Part shown: in pieces, positions 34,578-42,525 of the stretch
Numbering within the stretch: position 1 is the first letter of the stretch
How the letters are laid out: the number at the start of each line of letters is the position of its first letter
Assembly (NCBI RefSeq): GCF_017115085.1
Contig: NZ_JABXKJ010000245.1
Span: 1 to 62,172, forward strand
DNA: 62,172 bases
Reading direction: 5' to 3'
Source: Nostoc sp. NMS7
GTDB taxonomy: Bacteria; Cyanobacteriota; Cyanobacteriia; Cyanobacteriales; Nostocaceae
Notes under the pieces: model-generated
Seen by the model: only the letters and a program-made list of their open reading frames with translations
Databases searched by the model: none
Told to the model about the DNA's origin: nothing
Position numbers and translations under genes: made by a program

Positions 34578-34692
34578 TACTTCTCTACGAGAGGCTGCAC
34601 TTCGGCAAGGCTCAGTGACCACGCCAACGGCTTCTCTCCGAGACGCTGTTCGCGTTCGCTCAGTACAAGTGACTAATGACTAATAACTAATC
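34575..34692. repeat. Element nested in a heptamer array, sufD-sufS spacer
   Basis: Heptamers of the CTAATGA type at each end enclose a roughly 90-bp GC-rich element beginning ACTTCTCTACGAGAGGCTGC and ending GCTCAGTACAAGTG. The same ends occur at 59.39-59.44 kb in another heptamer array. Confidence 0.7.
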
Positions 34693-34697
34693 TACCA

Positions 34698-35960
34698 ATG
34701 ACTTTCATCACTACCAAAAGCCTTGCTGATCAAGTTCGCGCTGACTTCCCAATTTTACATCAGGAAGTCAACGATAAACCCCTGGTTTATCTCGATAATG
34801 CTGCGACATCACAAAAGCCTTTGCTCGTATTAAATACCCTACGGGATTATTACGAGCAATATAATGCTAACGTGCATCGCGGTGCCCATATCCTCAGTGC
34901 TAAAGCTACCGATGCTTATGAAGGTGCTAGAGATAAAGTTGCCAAATTCATCAATGCTGCATCGCGTCAAGAAATAGTCTACACCCGGAACGCAACTGAG
35001 GCAATTAACCTAGTAGCCTACAGTTGGGGTATGAACAATTTGCAGCCGGGAGATGAGATTATTCTGTCGGTGATGGAACACCACAGTAATATTGTACCTT
35101 GGCAATTCGTGGCGCAAAAAACGGGTGCGGTACTGAAATTTGTGGAACTGACACCAGAAGAAACTTTTGATTTATCACAGTTTAAAAAGCTGATTTCTGA
35201 CAAAACTAAATTAGTGTCAGTGGTGCATATTTCTAATGCTTTGGGTTGTATTAATCCAGTTACAGAAATTGGTGCGATCGCTCACAAATATGGTGCTAAA
35301 TTTTTAATGGATGCTTGTCAAAGTGTCCCACACTTCCCGATAGATGTACAGCAGATAGATTGTGATTGGTTGGTAGCATCTGGTCATAAAATGTGTGCCC
35401 CAACTGGGATAGGATTTCTTTATGGCAAGTTAGAATTGTTAGAATCAATGCCGCCATTTTTTGGTGGTGGTGAGATGATTGCAGAGGTACATTTAGACCA
35501 TTCTACCTATGCAGAATTACCGCATAAATTTGAAGCTGGTACGCCTGCAATTGGGGAAGCGATCGCACTTGGTGCTGCGATCGATTATCTTAGCAGTATC
35601 GGCATGGATAAAATTCACGCCTACGAAGCAGAATTAACAGCTTATTTGTTCCAACAATTAGAGCAAATTCCCCAAATTAGAATTTACGGCCCCAAACCGA
35701 ATGCTAAAGGTGAAGGTAGAGCCGCTCTTGCGTCATTCACAGCCGGAGAAGTCCATGCTAACGACTTATCTACATTATTAGATCAAGAAGGCGTTGCGAT
35801 CCGTTCTGGACACCACTGCACTCAACCATTACACCGTTATTTAGGTCTTGCTGCAACCGCACGAGCAAGTCTATCTTTCTACAACACTCGTGAGGAAATT
35901 GATATTTTCATCAAAGCACTGAAAGAAACTCTCGACTTCTTTGCAGGTTTCCTTGCTTAA
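34698..35960 (+). CDS. sufS: Cysteine desulfurase SufS
   Basis: 420 residues, PLP-dependent group II cysteine desulfurase supplying sulfur from cysteine. The PLP lysine is in WLVASGHKMCAPTG, NRG-type YTRNATEAINLVAYSW lies near residue 95, and the active-site cysteine loop is RSGHHCTQPLHRYL. It donates sulfur through SufE-like partners to SufB. Last gene of the suf operon. Ribosome binding signals are weak because heptamer repeats occupy the spacer. Confidence 0.98.
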   Translation: MTFITTKSLADQVRADFPILHQEVNDKPLVYLDNAATSQKPLLVLNTLRDYYEQYNANVHRGAHILSAKATDAYEGARDKVAKFINAASRQEIVYTRNATEAINLVAYSWGMNNLQPGDEIILSVMEHHSNIVPWQFVAQKTGAVLKFVELTPEETFDLSQFKKLISDKTKLVSVVHISNALGCINPVTEIGAIAHKYGAKFLMDACQSVPHFPIDVQQIDCDWLVASGHKMCAPTGIGFLYGKLELLESMPPFFGGGEMIAEVHLDHSTYAELPHKFEAGTPAIGEAIALGAAIDYLSSIGMDKIHAYEAELTAYLFQQLEQIPQIRIYGPKPNAKGEGRAALASFTAGEVHANDLSTLLDQEGVAIRSGHHCTQPLHRYLGLAATARASLSFYNTREEIDIFIKALKETLDFFAGFLA

Positions 35961-36063
35961 AGTTAGAAAATATTTAGATACTGATTGTGCCAAATATCAG
36001 CAACATATCTTGCTAATAGTTGGCACAATTTAATTATCTTGATTATTTACAAGAGAAACTAAA

Positions 36064-36672
36064 GTGCTATACAGTGATTTTACTTTAGATAGAGTTAGAA
36101 AAACCTTTGGTCTAACTATTTCTGATAAAATTGATATATTTGCATCTGTACATGAAGTAGAGTGTCCACCATTGCTTGCAGAAGTCTTGCGGGAAAATGT
36201 ACCTTTAGCTCTTGCTAGTAATACGGAAAAATCTCGCTCAGAAATGATTATCGCACCTATTTTAATTGCTGTAAGGAAATATTTAAATAATCAAATAAGT
36301 TTATTTTCTGGTATCGATTTTACCGTTGACTCAACACAAGGTTTAAATGGAAATTGCGATTTTATTATTAGCCGTTCACCAGAGTTACTAATTCTGAGCG
36401 CACCAGTTGTGACAATTGTAGAAGCTAAAAAAGAAAATATCAATGCCGGATTAGGTCAGTGTGTAGCAGAGATGTTAGCAGCTAAATTGTTTAATGAACG
36501 TGAGGGCAATAACATTCAGACAATTTATGGAACTGTTACCACGGGAACTAACTGGAAGTTTTTGAAACTTATTGGGCAAGTGATTGAAATTGACTTGAGC
36601 GAGTATTATATTAATAACATAGGTAAAATTATCGGGATTTTATCTAACATCCTGACAGAAAAAGTATTGTAA
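36064..36672 (+). CDS. PD-(D/E)XK nuclease-like protein
   Basis: 202 residues beginning with GTG. The core NGNCDFIISRSPELLILSAP, followed by VVTIVEAKKENI, has the conserved Asp and E-x-K of PD-(D/E)XK nucleases; LGQCVAEMLAAKLFN follows, with a Gln in the position often conserved. The first half is mainly helical. Such proteins are frequent in Nostoc genomes near Uma2 genes; exact function unknown. It ends 1 bp before the Uma2 gene, so the two probably form an operon. Confidence 0.72.
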   Translation: MLYSDFTLDRVRKTFGLTISDKIDIFASVHEVECPPLLAEVLRENVPLALASNTEKSRSEMIIAPILIAVRKYLNNQISLFSGIDFTVDSTQGLNGNCDFIISRSPELLILSAPVVTIVEAKKENINAGLGQCVAEMLAAKLFNEREGNNIQTIYGTVTTGTNWKFLKLIGQVIEIDLSEYYINNIGKIIGILSNILTEKVL

Positions 36673-36673
36673 T

Positions 36674-37306
36674 ATGCTTGTCAAGTCAACGCCTGCTGAA
36701 CAAAGAACAGTCCTACACAACGTTAGCTGGGAAACCTTTGAAGCCTTACTGAGAGATACAGGTGAGCATAGAGGTTCTCGGTTTGCTTACGACTGCGGTA
36801 TTTTAGAAATTATGACCCCACTTTTTGAACACGAAAATCCTAAAATTCAGTTTGACCGACTTATATTCGCTTTGGCAGTGGAATTAAAAATTAAAATTAG
36901 AAGTGCTGGTTCTACAACATTAAAGCGTCAACCAATAACAAGGGGAATAGAACCCGATAGTTGCTATTATATTCAAAATGAGCCACTAATTAGAGGTAAA
37001 CAAGAATTAGATTTAAGAACAGACCCAGCACCGGATTTAGCAGTTGAAATTGATATTACTAGCAGTTCTGTTAATAAATTTAATATATATGCGGCTTTAG
37101 GTGTAGGAGAATTATGGAGATATAACGGTGAAGTTTTAAAATTTTATCAACTAGTAGCAAGCGAATATATTGAAATTAAGTCGAGTATCGCTTTCCCTTT
37201 AATTTCTGTTAGTGAAATGAATAGATTTATCCAGAAAAGTAAAACTATGGATGAAATTGATTTGGTGCAATCCTTCAGCGCTTGGGTGCGTGGAAAGATA
37301 GCTTAA
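36674..37306 (+). CDS. Uma2 family endonuclease, tandem copy 1
   Basis: 210 residues. Uma2 (DUF820) proteins have a PD-(D/E)XK fold; here PDLAVEIDITSSSVNKFNIY contains the catalytic Asp and Glu strand, and ELWRYNGEVLKFYQL is the usual downstream motif. These families are numerous in cyanobacteria; their cellular targets are not known. Nearly identical to the next gene over the first 57 codons, then diverged. It starts one base after the upstream nuclease-like gene. Confidence 0.88.
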   Translation: MLVKSTPAEQRTVLHNVSWETFEALLRDTGEHRGSRFAYDCGILEIMTPLFEHENPKIQFDRLIFALAVELKIKIRSAGSTTLKRQPITRGIEPDSCYYIQNEPLIRGKQELDLRTDPAPDLAVEIDITSSSVNKFNIYAALGVGELWRYNGEVLKFYQLVASEYIEIKSSIAFPLISVSEMNRFIQKSKTMDEIDLVQSFSAWVRGKIA

Positions 37307-37316
37307 AATCAGGAAT

Positions 37317-37356
37317 TAATTACGAATTACGAATTACGAATTACGAATTACGAATT
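37317..37356 (+). repeat. ATTACGA heptamer array
   Basis: About five and a half head-to-tail copies of the heptamer ATTACGA between the two Uma2 genes. The same heptamer occurs at 21592-21612. Confidence 0.9.
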
Positions 37357-37364
37357 ATTTTAAT

Positions 37365-37997
37365 ATGCTTGTTAAGTCAACGCCTGCTGAACAAAGAACA
37401 GTCCTACACAACGTTAGCTGGGAAACCTTTGAAGCCTTGCTGAGAGATACAGGTGAAGATAGAGGTTCTCGCTTTGCTTATGACTGCGGTGTTTTAGAAA
37501 TTATGACCCCACTTTTTGAACATGAAAACCCCAAAAGTAATTTTGGGAATTTTATTATTGCTTTAGCTGAAGAATTAGGAATTGAAGTGAGAAGTGCTGG
37601 TTCAACAACATTAAAGCGGAAAATATCAAGGCGGGGAATAGAACCAGATACTTGCTACTATATCCAGAATGAACTAGCTATTAGAGGTAAGGAAACTTTA
37701 GATTTAGAAAATGATCCGCCGCCTGACTTAGCAATAGAGATTGACATTACCAGCAGTTCAGTTAATAAATTGGGGATTTATTCAGCGTTGGGTGTAACTG
37801 AACTTTGGAGATATGATGGACAAAATTTAAAATTTTATCAGTTGATAGAAGGGCAATATGTCGAGTGTAAATTTAGTATTGCCTTTCCTATAGTTTCACT
37901 GCGCGAGATAAGCAGATTTATTGAGCAGAGTAAAACAAGCGGGGAAATTGCCTTGCTGAAATCCTTTCGTGCTTGGGTGCGGGATAAGTTAGGGTAG
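37365..37997 (+). CDS. Uma2 family endonuclease, tandem copy 2
   Basis: 210 residues, paralogue of the gene at 36674. The first 57 residues differ at only two positions, whereas the rest shares about two thirds of its residues by eye. The Uma2 core is intact: PDLAIEIDITSSSVNKLGIY and ELWRYDGQNLKFYQL. The mosaic suggests gene conversion of the 5' part. A heptamer array lies between the copies. Confidence 0.88.
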   Translation: MLVKSTPAEQRTVLHNVSWETFEALLRDTGEDRGSRFAYDCGVLEIMTPLFEHENPKSNFGNFIIALAEELGIEVRSAGSTTLKRKISRRGIEPDTCYYIQNELAIRGKETLDLENDPPPDLAIEIDITSSSVNKLGIYSALGVTELWRYDGQNLKFYQLIEGQYVECKFSIAFPIVSLREISRFIEQSKTSGEIALLKSFRAWVRDKLG

Positions 37998-38132
37998 TTA
38001 ATCAGGTAAATTGTACTCTAGATAATTAACTAAGATAAGAGTATAAATTACTACGAATTATGATATATTAATAGCTTTTTAAAAGCGATATCATTCATAA
38101 TAAATAATGTTAGCACTACTTAAAACAGGGTC

Positions 38133-38612
38133 ATGCAAATGAGAAGTCGCAGCGAAGTTGAATATATTAACTTAACTGAAATATGTGAAAGGCACAAAAA
38201 ATACATATATCATTATAAAGAGAATAAACAAACAAATGACTTTTTGAAAAACGTTTCTAGTGAAACAAATATTCTTATAGAAGAATTAATTATTTTAAAA
38301 AAGGAATAATTTTCTGGACAATCTTATTATTTTGGTCATCCTAGAATAGGACATCATTTGACAGAATGGTGTAAAAAAGAAAGAAAGCTTCAAAGAGAAG
38401 AAGAGATTAAAACGCGACTACAAAAAGAGCTTGGTGGAGAAATAGAAGTTCCAACAAACACAGGAGCAATTGATCTTCTAACTGAAAAGGAGATTATAGA
38501 AGTCAAGAGTGTTAAAAATTGGATTCACGGAGTAGGTCAATTGATAGTTCATGGTCAACACTACCCTAACGTCAAACATAATCCTAAACAATGGCAGAGC
38601 AGGAATATTTAA
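38133..38612 (+). pseudogene. KilA-N/PD-(D/E)XK-like gene with in-frame stop and short 3' end
   Basis: A 58-codon frame from ATG 38133 (INLTEICERHKKYIYH...DFLKNVSSETN) ends at TAA 38307; the same frame continues directly with YYFGHPRIGHHLTEWCKKE and runs to 38612. Together they match a KilA-N domain (the HPRI-x-H-L-x-x-W motif is diagnostic), a DNA-binding domain common in phage genes. The end, GAIDLLTEKEIIEVKSVKNW with a later GQLIVHGQ, looks like a PD-(D/E)XK nuclease. The protein then stops early. Likely a decayed phage or mobile-element gene; an alternative start is TTG 38358. Confidence 0.6.
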
Positions 38613-38715
38613 ACGCTTTTATGATATCGCATAGAATCACCTGAACGATCTATGATTTCTGTTCTTAAATAAGTCATTAGTAACAGTATGATCAAAGCAA
38701 TCGCACCCCACAAAA

Positions 38716-39414
38716 TCAACTCAAAGAATCTGGATCTATCCCCAACCTTCGCAATTCTTGTGCCAACCTTTGAGCGCGTTCTTCCGCAGTGGTAGCGCGT
38801 TCTTCGGCAGCGATCGCCCGTTCTTCTGGTGTTAAATATTTGACTCCTTGTTTGTCATACCAATACAACCAATCCCGCGTAATTCCCTGATAGGTTCCCC
38901 GTTCATAACCAATTGCTAAACCTATCTCTGATAACCAAATTAGATTTCCTGGCTGCAATACATATTCACCATTTACAAACCGATAAACTTCTAAAGGTGG
39001 TTTTCTTCGGCGTTGGGGATTGTAGACAACATAAAACAAAATCTCCATATCCGCATAAAGTTTCTTTTTGCTGGTGTATTCCCCACGCCGTCTGTGAGAA
39101 ACCACCTCAAGCGCCATAATCGGCATCACCTTTTCTTCCCACAACACATAACTTAAACGCAAGTTCTCATCAAAAACTCGCTCAACTCCTAAACTTAAAA
39201 ACCCATCAGGCACAATTGGGGGTAATTCGGGATCGTAATATATCCCCATATCAACGCCAAAAAACCAATCCATCCGGCTTGTCCACAGCCAAGCTAAGAT
39301 GGCTTCTAGCAAGCCAGGAATCAAATGTTGTAGTTGATTATCCACAGGTTTATCGTCAGAATCGGGCAGATCCTCGGCTCCGGGTAAGCAGTGCAATGGG
39401 TTGTAATTTAACAT
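38716..39414 (-). CDS. Uma2 family endonuclease, long form with coiled-coil tail
   Basis: 232 residues. The Uma2 core includes PPIVPDGFLSLGVER, then VMPIMALEVVSHRRRGEY (the acidic strand) and YVVYNPQRRRKPPLEVYRF. The C-terminal 40 residues (TPEERAIAAEERATTAEERA, then AQRLAQELRRLGIDP) form a charged helical segment with repeated AEERA, likely a coiled coil. This variety is widespread in cyanobacteria; role unknown. Third Uma2 gene in this island. Confidence 0.85.
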   Translation of the reverse strand: MLNYNPLHCLPGAEDLPDSDDKPVDNQLQHLIPGLLEAILAWLWTSRMDWFFGVDMGIYYDPELPPIVPDGFLSLGVERVFDENLRLSYVLWEEKVMPIMALEVVSHRRRGEYTSKKKLYADMEILFYVVYNPQRRRKPPLEVYRFVNGEYVLQPGNLIWLSEIGLAIGYERGTYQGITRDWLYWYDKQGVKYLTPEERAIAAEERATTAEERAQRLAQELRRLGIDPDSLS

Positions 39415-39494
39415 GGTGGGTGCGACGCAAACTTATAATATTGATGATATCTATCCACCTCTGACAAGCCCCGAAATTTATTTATGAGATTATT

Positions 39495-39527
39495 AATTTT
39501 GAATTTTGAATTTTGAATTTTGAATTC
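39495..39527. repeat. ATTTTGA heptamer array
   Basis: About four copies of ATTTTGA in the spacer between the Uma2 gene and the CPBP protease gene, followed by a GC-rich block (CGAAGCGAAGCGACGTGAC). Confidence 0.88.
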
Positions 39528-39606
39528 GAAGCGAAGCGACGTGACTTTTTCTTGCGATAATTCGCAAGGGGGACGCGCTCCCCACTGGTTAGTAAAAGAG
39601 GCATAG

Positions 39607-41178
39607 ATGACACTCAAGCGGTTGATTTTAATTTTTATACTGACGCCTATAGCAGTTCTGTTGGCAGTTTCGGCTTTATTCGGTAGTTGGCAAGAACCTC
39701 AGTTCCAAAGTCGCCTAGAACTGTATCAAACCAATATTGCTCTACAAGCCCAAGCTTGGCAATCAGAAGATAGCAACGATGACAATCTCCAGGCGATTCG
39801 GGAAGCTATACTTGGTGAGCAACCCCTGGAAAGCGCCACAAAGCAGTATCAGGAGGCGCGTCAATCAGTTCAAGCTAATTTAGACAAAGTTAACAACAAA
39901 CTTGCACAATTACGTTCTCAACCTGAAACAATCACACCTCCAAAACCTCTGCCGGAGGTTGCTCCCACTATTAAAACCTCTAGAGGAGGACAGCAACCCT
40001 TACAGCAGTCCCTCAAGCAATTAGAAAAATTACTCGCTGAATTAGACTTGCGCCTGGGAATTTTACAAGCACAGCAAGGACAGAAGGATACAGCCCTTAA
40101 GACTTGGAGGGAATTACAACAACGCTCAGATATTAATCCAGAATTTGGGCAAACTGCTGCTGTATTGAGTGGACTGTGGAGTAATCCTCCCCGTCTCCTC
40201 CCAAATGCCCAAGAACCGATTCAAAAGAATTTAGAAGGTTGGTTTCGCTCTACTGCTTTGGTTCAGCTATACCAACTCCAGCAACGACAAGACGCTTTAT
40301 CAGCAGTTAAGGCTACACAACAAGAAGCTGCTACTCAAGCAGTGATCAAATTAGCGCTTATTGGCACTATTCCCACCTTGGCAGCTTTAATTGGTCTAAT
40401 ACTGCTAATTTTGTTATTTGCTCAACGCTTGTTGAAAGGAAAAGCCTCATTACTAGCTCAAAATGCTGATGTCCCTTGGTCAACGCCTTGGGATGGTGAA
40501 ACGGTTTTGCAGGTTTTTGTCGTCGGCTTTTTCTTCATGGGGCAAATTTTTGTGCCTTTTCTGATATTGCTGCTACCCATACAGCGTCCCGTGACTGATG
40601 TGAGACTTCAAGCGTTTTCTGTCTTGGTTAGTTACTTACTGGTAGCATCGGGTGCGTTATTAGTGCTGTATTTCTCTCTCAAGCGTTTTTTTCCCCTACC
40701 AGAATTTTGGTTTCGCTTCCGTTTTCAAGATAAATGGTTTTTGTGGGGACTGGGAGGCTATTGTACAGCTTTACCAATAGTTGTGGTAGTATCTTTGATT
40801 AATCAACAGCTATGGCAAGGACAGGGTGGTAGTAACCCTCTGTTGCAACTAGCCCTAGAAAGCCAAGATGGTGTAGCACTTGGGATATTTTTCTTTACAG
40901 CTGCGATCGCTGCGCCATTTTTTGAAGAAATTCTGTTTCGCGGCTTTTTGTTACCCTCTCTAACTCGCTACTTACCCGTGTGGGGATCGATTCTTGTCAG
41001 TAGTTTGTTGTTTGCGATCGCTCACCTCAGCTTGTCGGAAATTCTCCCACTGACTGCATTAGGGATTGTCTTAGGGGCAGTTTACACACGATCGCGTAAC
41101 CTCCTCGCTCCGATGCTTCTCCACAGCCTCTGGAATAGTGGTACATTATTAAGTTTGTTCACCTTAGGTAGCAATTAA
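39607..41178 (+). CDS. CPBP family intramembrane metalloprotease
   Basis: 523 residues. An N-terminal hydrophobic helix is followed by a helical, Gln-rich soluble region (about residues 40-235). Then come several transmembrane helices, with the CPBP (ABI/CAAX-like) motifs EEILFRGFLLPSLTR at residue 440, FAIAHLSLSE with a conserved His, and a final HSLWNSG. Glu-Glu and the two His residues bind the metal or form the active site. CPBP proteins cleave membrane substrates or modify peptides; substrate here unknown. Stand-alone gene. Confidence 0.9.
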   Translation: MTLKRLILIFILTPIAVLLAVSALFGSWQEPQFQSRLELYQTNIALQAQAWQSEDSNDDNLQAIREAILGEQPLESATKQYQEARQSVQANLDKVNNKLAQLRSQPETITPPKPLPEVAPTIKTSRGGQQPLQQSLKQLEKLLAELDLRLGILQAQQGQKDTALKTWRELQQRSDINPEFGQTAAVLSGLWSNPPRLLPNAQEPIQKNLEGWFRSTALVQLYQLQQRQDALSAVKATQQEAATQAVIKLALIGTIPTLAALIGLILLILLFAQRLLKGKASLLAQNADVPWSTPWDGETVLQVFVVGFFFMGQIFVPFLILLLPIQRPVTDVRLQAFSVLVSYLLVASGALLVLYFSLKRFFPLPEFWFRFRFQDKWFLWGLGGYCTALPIVVVVSLINQQLWQGQGGSNPLLQLALESQDGVALGIFFFTAAIAAPFFEEILFRGFLLPSLTRYLPVWGSILVSSLLFAIAHLSLSEILPLTALGIVLGAVYTRSRNLLAPMLLHSLWNSGTLLSLFTLGSN

Positions 41179-41820
41179 AACTAAAAGACTACTGTTGCCA
41201 AAAACAAAAATATCTGATTTTATCTCCATAAGTAGGAACAATTTACTAGTGATAATTGCTTGTAAGCATAAATACTCGCTGAAAACCAAATTAAGATAAT
41301 GGCAAAAGCAAATCAAAGAATGCTGTTAAAACTATCTTGATTTTAGCCATTTTCGAGATATTAGAAGATTTATCTTGCGCTTCTAATTCCCACTAGCCAC
41401 ACAACTGGTCTGGTAATTGGTGCGATCGCGTTTCACGTCCGATGGAAGCTTACGCAAAAAAATCCGGAAATAATACTGATGGACTTGTAAAAAGTGGTGT
41501 ATGTAGCAGCTTTTGCTGATTATTGAGGTTCATTCTTCTCAGGAAAAATGTCTTACCTAAAAATCTGCAAAACTGCCACACCAGGGTTTGCAATCATCAA
41601 ATCTACCAAAGTTCATTAAGGAATGCCAAATTTTCCGGCTATGCTGCAAGACATCTTAGCGTTCCATCTGGAAAAGAAGCACGCTGATTTTGGTTATTCG
41701 TCTTCGGGCTGACTCATACTGAAAAAATTAAAAATCTCTTAATTAAGTAAATATATTTACTTAATTTAATTCCCATAAAGACTTTATTTTTATACTCAAT
41801 TATTAAGGAGCAGCACTCAG
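41179..41820. other. Spacer without recognised gene
   Basis: About 640 bp. No open frame longer than about 60 codons and no clear repeat were seen, except a HIP1 octamer-like GCGATCGCG near 41422. The segment just before 41821 contains TAAGGAGCAGC, the ribosome binding site of the TM2 gene. Confidence 0.5.
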
Positions 41821-42096
41821 ATGGCAAATTTTAACCCTAGTCACCCTACCAAACAACTTCTAGCTGGTTACTGTGGCATTATCCTTGGAGCATTTGGGGT
41901 TCATAAGTTTATTCTAGGATACTCTTCCGAAGGCTTTATTATGTTGGTAATTTCTGTAGTTGGGGGTTCTTTCACCTATGGCATTTCCTTGTTAATTATG
42001 CAACTTGTAGGTTTAATTGAAGGCATGATCTATTTGAATAAGTCTCCTGAAGGATTTGTAAATACCTACTTTGTGAATAAGCAGGGTTGGTTCTAA
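41821..42096 (+). CDS. TM2 domain-containing protein
   Basis: 91 residues. The TM2 domain consists of two transmembrane helices with a short polar turn: GYCGIILGAFGVHKFILGY, then FIMLVISVVGGSFTYGISLL and a third hydrophobic stretch (MQLVGLIEGMIYL). Family members are small membrane proteins of unclear role. The ATG has a good site, AAGGAGCAGC. A long palindrome follows immediately. Confidence 0.87.
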   Translation: MANFNPSHPTKQLLAGYCGIILGAFGVHKFILGYSSEGFIMLVISVVGGSFTYGISLLIMQLVGLIEGMIYLNKSPEGFVNTYFVNKQGWF

Positions 42097-42111
42097 AACT
42101 TTGTCAAGCTA

Positions 42112-42165
42112 GTAATCAAGGGTTTGTAGTAAGCCCTAAAGTGCTTACTACAAACCCTTGATTAC
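42112..42165. repeat. GTAGTAAG-family palindrome after TM2 gene
   Basis: Perfect 22-bp arms at 42112-42133 and 42144-42165, loop CCCTAAAGTG. Arm ends in GGTTTGTAGTAAG. Shares the GTAGTAAG/CTTACTAC core with 32338-32384. No T run follows, so it is not a clear terminator. Confidence 0.88.
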
Positions 42166-42210
42166 CCATAAATTTCAACTTGACAGATTATTATATTTAT
42201 TTCTATTGAT

Positions 42211-42390
42211 ATGCTCATTATTAAATCTAAACAGCTTAACTGGGTGATGTTCTTCTTGCTGGGCATAGGATATTTCAGTGTTATGTCTCATTTGGAAATC
42301 AACTACTTCTTAAAAAGCTTCATTGTGATCATGCCAATGCAGGTGGTAGCTATTATTTATGTAACTTACCTACGCTGGAGCCGACGTTGA
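42211..42390 (+). CDS. Small membrane protein, 59 aa
   Basis: Open frame ATG 42211 to TGA 42390. Two predicted transmembrane helices, roughly WVMFFLLGIGYFSVM and SFIVIMPMQVVAIIYVTYL, and a basic end (RWSRR) that would face the cytosol. No family recognised and no strong ribosome binding site. The hydrophobic pattern and codon use support a genuine small gene, but this is not certain. Confidence 0.45.
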   Translation: MLIIKSKQLNWVMFFLLGIGYFSVMSHLEINYFLKSFIVIMPMQVVAIIYVTYLRWSRR

Positions 42391-42525
42391 CACTCAAGGA
42401 AGTACGATAAATTAATAATTTTAATATGGTTGACATTGAGTCGTAGTCCGATATTTCGCCTACGCTCAAATTAGAGACGCTTTTAGTCAGGCGTTGAATT
42501 TCTGTAGCGAATCTAAACACTTGCC

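Noticed and set aside
42112..42165. Terminator for the TM2 gene
   Set aside because: No T run after the stem and a related copy exists in the suf operon, so a repeat family explains it better.
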